From BJ22 sp031405895 (GTDB lineage Bacteria; Planctomycetota; Planctomycetia; Pirellulales; Pirellulaceae): a stretch of DNA of 22,274 nt. Below the pieces are notes generated by a model. It was not told where the DNA came from and did not search any database. It saw only the letters and a program-made list of their open reading frames with translations. The stretch covers positions 1-22,274 of the forward strand of contig JANOFL010000286.1 in assembly GCA_031405895.1 (NCBI GenBank), in the 5' to 3' direction. This document shows, one piece after another, positions 18,050-22,274 of this stretch. Position 1 is the stretch's first letter, and each line of letters starts with the position of its first letter. A program made the translations under genes and the position numbers.

Positions 18050-18113
18050 ATTAGCCGATGGGCGCTGGCCCCGGTTCCTTCGCTTCAACCGGGGCATGCG
18101 CCCATCGGCTGAT
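18050..18113. repeat. Long hairpin, 'CATCGGCTGA' family, copy 2
   Basis: The arms 18050-18076 and 18087-18113 pair at 24 of 27 positions around a 10-base loop (CCTTCGCTTC). The centre arms are CCCCGGTT/AACCGGGG and the ends are AGCCGATGGGCGC/GCGCCCATCGGCT. It lies in the 271-base gap between the DUF1559-type gene and the GNAT gene and could end transcription of the sigma cluster, although no T-run follows. It shares a 15-mer with the repeat at 6302-6366. Confidence 0.75.
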
Positions 18114-18215
18114 CGATCCAACCTATCGTTCGGCCTGTGACAGACCACTAAGATACCGCGAGGGGCTTTATCCGCCCGTCAATTTCAACAGCCAAACTCC
18201 TGCCGCGACCGACCG

Positions 18216-18977
18216 GTGTCATCGGTTCCGAAGCACATCGCTGCCGCCATCGACGCCTTCGCGCGCGGGTTCTGTGCGGTCAAGAGCCGGACACATCCGT
18301 ATGGGTTCGCGACGTTCGAAGGGCTGCTGGTGCTTCGTGACGCGCCGCGGAAAAACCCGCGCGACTACAGGAAAGAGGAATGGATCACCTGCCGGACGCC
18401 GGCCGAAGAAGTGGATCTGGTCGCACGGGCCCACACGCGGGGGCGGTTCTTTGTCGGCCAGGTCGTGCCTGGGGGGGATGATCCGGATGAAGTCCGCGCC
18501 GATTACAAGCGACTGGGTTACCGGCTGCTCGCGACCGAGCCGCTCTTTGTGCATTCGCTGAAGAGAATCCCCACTGCCCGCGCGCCCGCCCGGATCGTGC
18601 AGGTCAGAACGCCGACCCTCGCGGGACAGCTGGGCAAAGCGACCCGCAGCCGGCCGATGACGGCCGACGAGCTGTCAGCAGAGGCTCCTTTCCGGCAATA
18701 CGCGGCCCTTGTTGAAGGCCAGCTCGTGGGCTGGGTTCGCAGCGTCGATGCCGGCCCGTCGACCTGGTGTTCGTCACTGGGCGTGGCCGAGCCCTGGCGG
18801 CGAAAAGGGATCGCCAAGGCGCTGATGGCCAAAATGCTTCGTGACGACCGCAAGCTGGGTCGTAGTTCCAGTGTGCTGCTTTCAACTCACTCGGGTGCCC
18901 TGCTCTATCCCCAAGTCGGCTACAAACAGATCGGAGTGCTCTACATCTTCGTCCCGCCGCGAATGCCCAGAAAGTAA
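18216..18977 (+). CDS. GNAT family N-acetyltransferase
   Basis: The protein has 253 residues. The C-terminal half carries the GNAT core: a beta strand TWCSSLGVAEPWRRKGIAKALMAKMLRDD (motif A, with RRKGIA as the acetyl-CoA pyrophosphate loop) and a final strand GALLYPQVGYKQIGVLYIF (motif B). It should transfer an acyl group from acetyl-CoA to an unknown amine. The N-terminal half (HIAAAIDAFARGFCAVKSRTHPYGFATFEGLLVLRDAPRK and HTRGRFFVGQV) is a degenerate first GNAT-like half known in a planctomycete/actinobacterial type. The start GTG 18216 has no obvious RBS and was chosen because homologues I recall begin near SVPKHIA. Function otherwise unknown. Confidence 0.85.
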   Translation: MSSVPKHIAAAIDAFARGFCAVKSRTHPYGFATFEGLLVLRDAPRKNPRDYRKEEWITCRTPAEEVDLVARAHTRGRFFVGQVVPGGDDPDEVRADYKRLGYRLLATEPLFVHSLKRIPTARAPARIVQVRTPTLAGQLGKATRSRPMTADELSAEAPFRQYAALVEGQLVGWVRSVDAGPSTWCSSLGVAEPWRRKGIAKALMAKMLRDDRKLGRSSSVLLSTHSGALLYPQVGYKQIGVLYIFVPPRMPRK

Positions 18978-19012
18978 TCCTCCCGTCGCCACGCAACAGG
19001 CGGCCCGCTCTT

Positions 19013-19127
19013 CTCGTACTCGTGCTCGTACTCGTGCTCCTTCTTCCGGTCCGCGCCATTCCCTCAGCCGAGCCCGAGTCCGATTACGAGCACCGTCCCG
19101 GAAGCCGGGACTGAGTACGAGCACGAG
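19013..19127. repeat. CTCGTACTCGTGCTC repeat and its inverted copy
   Basis: At 19013-19040 the hexamer-like units CTCGTA/CTCGTG alternate in tandem. CTCGTGCTCGTACTC at 19019-19033 is the exact reverse complement of 19113-19127 (15 bp), and GATTACGAGCACC at 19082-19094 is a partial third copy. The element spans about 115 bp in the spacer before the VWA gene. It resembles other dispersed planctomycete palindromes and carries no gene. Confidence 0.7.
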
Positions 19128-19130
19128 TTT

Positions 19131-19151
19131 GTAGGGTGCGTGAAACGCACC
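19131..19151. repeat. Short hairpin GGTGCGT-GAA-ACGCACC
   Basis: A perfect 7-bp stem with a 3-base loop (19135-19151) is preceded by GTAG. It immediately follows the CTCGTACTC element and begins like the repeat at 173 (GTAGGGTG), so it may be a truncated relative. It lies about 100 bases upstream of the VWA gene start. Confidence 0.5.
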
Positions 19152-19253
19152 AACACGGCCGGTTCATTTGACTTTAGGCCAAACTGCCCGATGATTGCCG
19201 CCGGGAGTCCGCCCGCCGGGCGGGAACACGACATTCTTTCCGGGAGCACTTTC

Positions 19254-19886
19254 ATGAGAGCCGATCTCACCGACATCACGCTCGTCGTCGACCGCAGTGG
19301 TTCGATGCAGTCGATCCGCGAGGACGCCGAAGGAGGCGTCAACAGTTTCATCACCGGCCAGGCAAAACAGCCGGGCCAGGCCAGCTTCACGCTCGTCCAG
19401 TTCGACACCGAGTACGAGTTCGTCCATCGCGGCGTGCCGATCGGCCAGGTGCCGGCTTACCAGCTGGTGCCGCGCGGCTCGACCGCCCTGCTCGACGCGG
19501 TTGGCCGGGCGATCAACGAGACGGGCGAGCGGCTGGCAGCGATGTCCGAAGCCGACCGCCCTGGCCTGGTCGTATTCGTCGTCGTCACCGATGGCCAGGA
19601 AAACTCCAGCCGCGAGTTCACCAAGGCCCGGATCAAGGAGATGATCGAGCACCAGCAGACGCATTACAGCTGGCAGTTCACATTCCTTGGTGCCAACCAG
19701 GACGCTTTCGCGGAAGGTGCCGCCTTGGGAGTAGCGCAAGGCGGGATTGCCAACTTCAGCATGGGCATGGTCGGCGCGGCTTACGCCAATGTCGACGCCA
19801 AGGTCCGCCGCATGCGCCGCGCCAAGGCTGAAGGTCAGGCCGTGGTGAACGAGTTCACGGCGGAAGAGATCCAGCAGATGCAGTAA
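19254..19886 (+). CDS. Cytoplasmic von Willebrand factor type A domain protein
   Basis: The 210-residue protein is almost entirely a VWA domain with a complete metal-ion-dependent adhesion site: DRSGSM (D13, S15, S17), GSTAL (T77) and VVTDGQEN (D113). Such domains bind ligand proteins through a divalent metal. No signal peptide or membrane helix is seen, so it acts in the cytoplasm, as do bacterial VWA proteins that assist AAA+ ATPases or tellurium-type stress systems. No such partner lies next to it. The C-terminus is basic (VRRMRRAKAEGQ) and ends EEIQQMQ. The start is ATG 19254 with GGAG at 19242-19245. An earlier codon at 19140 would start inside the repeat region and is rejected. Confidence 0.9.
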   Translation: MRADLTDITLVVDRSGSMQSIREDAEGGVNSFITGQAKQPGQASFTLVQFDTEYEFVHRGVPIGQVPAYQLVPRGSTALLDAVGRAINETGERLAAMSEADRPGLVVFVVVTDGQENSSREFTKARIKEMIEHQQTHYSWQFTFLGANQDAFAEGAALGVAQGGIANFSMGMVGAAYANVDAKVRRMRRAKAEGQAVVNEFTAEEIQQMQ

Positions 19887-19924
19887 GCAGTGCGAAGCCG
19901 GGCCACTGGCCAGAATGTTTTTTG

Positions 19925-20106
19925 TAGCGGCAGGGCGTCAGCCCTCCGGCCCGCGCGCCGATTGCTGCGTGATCACAATCCGGAAAATCGCGCCCGGCAC
20001 GTTTCCCTTCGCCCGAAGTGCATTGACGCCGAGACGTGTGTTGCTCCGCGGCCGGAGGGCTTACGTTCTTCCGCTAAAGGAACCAGGCTTACGCCCTTCC
20101 GCTACA
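19925..20106. repeat. TAGCGG inverted-repeat element, copy 2, with an extra right end
   Basis: The arms 19925-19951 and 20050-20076 match at 23 of 27 positions, with TAGCGG at the left end and CCGCTA at the right. A second right-end fragment (AGGCTTACGCCCTTCCGCTACA, 20085-20106) follows in tandem. The ends match those of 10182-10385, while the interior differs and is shorter. It occupies the gap between the VWA gene and the priA promoter and has no coding capacity. Confidence 0.75.
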
Positions 20107-20117
20107 GGATTCGAACA

Positions 20118-20146
20118 TGAACAGTTGGGGACAACTGTTCTACAAT
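20118..20146 (+). promoter_or_regulatory. Candidate priA promoter overlapped by a perfect palindrome
   Basis: GAACAGTTG-GGGA-CAACTGTTC (20119-20140) has perfect 9-bp arms. It lies between a -35-like TGAACA (20118-20123, 4 of 6 to consensus) and a -10-like TACAAT (20141-20146) spaced by 17 bases. It ends 35 bases before the priA GTG. A repressor bound here would block RNA polymerase. GAAC...GTTC arms recall LexA-type boxes of some phyla, but I cannot assign the regulator. Confidence 0.5.
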
Positions 20147-20175
20147 CGGGGCTGCCCGATTTTGCGAGACGCCGA

Positions 20176-22274
20176 GTGAGCCTGTTTGACCTGCAACCCG
20201 AACCGTGGGAACTGGACAGTCTGGGGGACTGGACGGCGGCCCGGGTAGCGCTGGCCGAGCCGCCGTTCGGGCCGCTCGACTATTCGATTCCGGCCGAACT
20301 GCAAACGCGGCTGGTGGCGGGGTGCCGGGTTCGCGTGCCGCTGGGGCGCGGGGGCCGCAAGATGACGGGCTACTGCACGGCCGTGATCGGGCCGTCACAT
20401 CCCCTTGCGGCGACGGTCAATCCGGCCCGGCTGAAACCGGTCGAGGCCCTGCTCGACGACGAACCGTTGATCGCGCCGGTCCTCTTGCCGCTGGCCGAAT
20501 GGATTGCCGGCTACTACCTCTGTCCACTGGGGACCGTGATCGAGGCGGTCGTGCCGGCCGGCGTTCGCGGGACGGCGGGACAGCGCGCGATGACGCTGCT
20601 GACGCTGGCCGAACTTTCGACCGGCCAGGAGCCCGGCCGGCTGACGGATCTTCAGCGCCGCGTGCTCGATGTGCTGCGGCAGTCGGCGGCGGCCCTGACC
20701 GCGGGTGAGCTGGCCGAGCTGGCGGGCTGCACGCCATCCCCGATCCAGTCGCTCCGCAAGCGCGGCCTGATCGTCGCCAGTTCGCGCCGTGTCCAGCAGA
20801 AAACGCACGCCGTGGCGGCGGAGCCAGCGGAAGCCGACCAGGTGCTGAACAGCGACCAGGAGCGGGCACTCGACGCCATCCGTTCGGCCATCGACGCGGC
20901 CCGACATGAGACCTTTCTGATGCTCGGCATCACGGGAAGCGGCAAGACCGAGGTGTACATTCGCGCTATCCGCCAGACGATCGCGCACGGCCGCCAGGCG
21001 ATCGTGCTGGTGCCCGAAATCAGCCTGACGCCCCAGACTCGCCAGCGCTTTCGGGCCCGCTTCGAACGGGTCGCCGTGCTGCACAGTCATCTGTCGCCGG
21101 CCGAGCGGTCGTGGCACTGGCGGGAAATCGCGGCCGGCCACGTCGATGTGGTGATCGGGGCCCGTAGCGCCGTCTTCGCGCCCTTGCCGCGACCCGGACT
21201 GATCGTGCTGGACGAAGAGCACGACGGGTCGTTCAAGCAGGACAAGGCTCCCCGCTACCACGCTCGCGAGGTCGCCCAATGGCGGGCGAGGCAGGCAGGC
21301 ATTCCGCTCGTGCTGGGTTCGGCGACACCATCGCTGGAGAGTTACCAGCGGTCCCGGACCGGCGAGTACCGGCTGCTCGACCTGCCGCGGCGCGTGCTGG
21401 GCCGGCCGCTGCCCGATGTGGCGACGATTGACTTGCGGCTCGATTTCATGCGCAACCAGCCGATCCGCGCGATCAGCCAGAAGCTTTGCCAGGAGATGCG
21501 GGCGGCCCTCAACGCGGGCGGCCAGGTGATCCTGCTGCTCAACCGCCGCGGCTTCGCCACCCGCATTCAGTGCCCTGGCTGTGGCGAAGCGATGTACTGC
21601 CCCGACTGCTCGATTCCGCTGACCCATCATCGCGATGGCCACAAGGCGGTTTGTCACTATTGCGACTACCAGGTGATCGAGCCGGAGCAGTGTCCGTCTT
21701 GCGGGTTTCAGGCGATCCGGTTTTCGGGTCTCGGGACCCAGAAGCTGGAGCAGACCGTCCGGGCACTCTTTCCCGATGACGAGTGCCTGCGGATGGACAC
21801 CGACACGATGCGCCGGCCCGGCAGTCACGAAGAAGCGCTGGCCCGCTTCCGCAAGGGCGAGGTCCGCATTTTGCTCGGCACGCAGATGATCGCGAAGGGG
21901 CTCGATTTCCCCAACGTCACACTGGTGGGCGTCGTCAACGCCGACTCGGCGATTCATCTCGCCGATTTTCGGGCCGGCGAACGGACATTTTCGCTGGTGA
22001 CCCAGGTCGCCGGGCGGACCGGTCGCGGCGAACGGGGAGGTCGCGTGCTGGTGCAGACTTTTTCGCCCGACCATCCGGCCATCAAGCTCGCGACGCGGCA
22101 CGACTACCGCGGCTTTGCCGGGGGCGAACTGGCGATCCGGCAGAAGACAGGTTTTCCGCCGTTTGGGTCACTGGTGCGGCTGGTCGTTCGCGCGCCGCAG
22201 GAAGGACTGGCACGCGACAGTGCCGAAGCCATCGGGCGGGCGCTCGACCGGGAGCTTGCAGTGGAGCCTGTGAC
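20176..22274 (+). CDS. priA: Primosomal protein N' (replication restart helicase PriA), 3' end cut by window edge
   Basis: PriA recognises stalled replication forks and reloads the replisome, using a 3'-5' helicase. 699 codons are visible, close to the usual full length of about 730-750, so only the last part is missing. Visible parts are an N-terminal DNA-binding domain (RVALAEPPFGPLDYSIP), the Walker A motif GITGSGKT (251-258), the DEEH box (346-349) and eight cysteines at 466, 469, 475, 478, 493, 496, 506 and 509 forming the paired zinc sites (CPGC, CPDC, CHYC, CPSC). These are followed by GTQMIAKGLDFPNVTLVGV and QVAGRTGRGERGG, the helicase motifs V and VI. GTG 20176 was chosen because family similarity begins a few residues later. 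TTG 20125 is in frame but lies inside the promoter palindrome. Confidence 0.95.
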   Translation, partial: MSLFDLQPEPWELDSLGDWTAARVALAEPPFGPLDYSIPAELQTRLVAGCRVRVPLGRGGRKMTGYCTAVIGPSHPLAATVNPARLKPVEALLDDEPLIAPVLLPLAEWIAGYYLCPLGTVIEAVVPAGVRGTAGQRAMTLLTLAELSTGQEPGRLTDLQRRVLDVLRQSAAALTAGELAELAGCTPSPIQSLRKRGLIVASSRRVQQKTHAVAAEPAEADQVLNSDQERALDAIRSAIDAARHETFLMLGITGSGKTEVYIRAIRQTIAHGRQAIVLVPEISLTPQTRQRFRARFERVAVLHSHLSPAERSWHWREIAAGHVDVVIGARSAVFAPLPRPGLIVLDEEHDGSFKQDKAPRYHAREVAQWRARQAGIPLVLGSATPSLESYQRSRTGEYRLLDLPRRVLGRPLPDVATIDLRLDFMRNQPIRAISQKLCQEMRAALNAGGQVILLLNRRGFATRIQCPGCGEAMYCPDCSIPLTHHRDGHKAVCHYCDYQVIEPEQCPSCGFQAIRFSGLGTQKLEQTVRALFPDDECLRMDTDTMRRPGSHEEALARFRKGEVRILLGTQMIAKGLDFPNVTLVGVVNADSAIHLADFRAGERTFSLVTQVAGRTGRGERGGRVLVQTFSPDHPAIKLATRHDYRGFAGGELAIRQKTGFPPFGSLVRLVVRAPQEGLARDSAEAIGRALDRELAVEPV

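Noticed and set aside
20395..22101. 568-codon open frame on the minus strand
   Set aside because: It lies antisense to priA, whose helicase and zinc motifs are unmistakable. The translation is His/Arg/Gln-rich without domains. Long antisense frames are expected at this GC content.

Overview
The window is GC-rich bacterial chromosome and almost certainly comes from a planctomycete (Planctomycetota). The evidence is an exported protein with a DUF1559-type C-terminal region, an ECF sigma factor followed by planctomycete-style exported proteins, a GNAT protein of a type I associate with this phylum, GTG/TTG start codons, and intergenic spacers full of palindromic repeats. These include the short repeat whose reverse strand reads as the spurious peptide TGWKPVP. 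The order cannot be fixed from the sequence. No tRNA, rRNA, CRISPR array, transposase or phage gene was seen.

Layout. 1-94 is the tail of a truncated gene. 329-6244 (+) holds a cytosol nonspecific dipeptidase (pepD), an exported S9-family serine peptidase, a Uma2-type nuclease and an outer-membrane beta-barrel candidate. 6497-7342 (+) is a solitary trpA. 7356-7603 is a 248-bp nested inverted repeat. 7761-8504 (+) is a metallo-beta-lactamase-fold gene interrupted by an in-frame TAG. On the minus strand are an exported dienelactone hydrolase-glutathione peroxidase fusion (8711-10051) and an exported DUF1579 protein (10456-11007) with a strong intrinsic terminator. A gene-free stretch of about 860 bp follows, containing an orphan terminator hairpin and a 16-bp direct repeat. 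11871-13462 (+) is the def-fmt pair. 13624-17944 (+) is an apparent unit of ECF sigma factor, single-pass membrane protein and two large exported proteins. Then come a GNAT acetyltransferase (18216-18977), a von Willebrand A-domain protein (19254-19886) and priA (20176 to the window edge).

How genes work together. def and fmt are the standard formyl-methionine cycle pair: Fmt formylates initiator tRNA and Def removes the formyl group. The sigma factor and the following membrane protein are best read as a regulator and its partner, with the two exported proteins downstream as possible targets. The other genes look like independent units.

The most striking features are (a) a 93-bp palindromic element lying in frame in the S9 peptidase gene and coding for 31 residues, (b) the two-enzyme fusion with both sets of catalytic residues intact, (c) the single stop codon splitting a metallo-beta-lactamase-fold gene between its zinc-ligand motifs, and (d) at least six different inverted-repeat families occupying most of the larger spacers, several with two copies inside this 22 kb.
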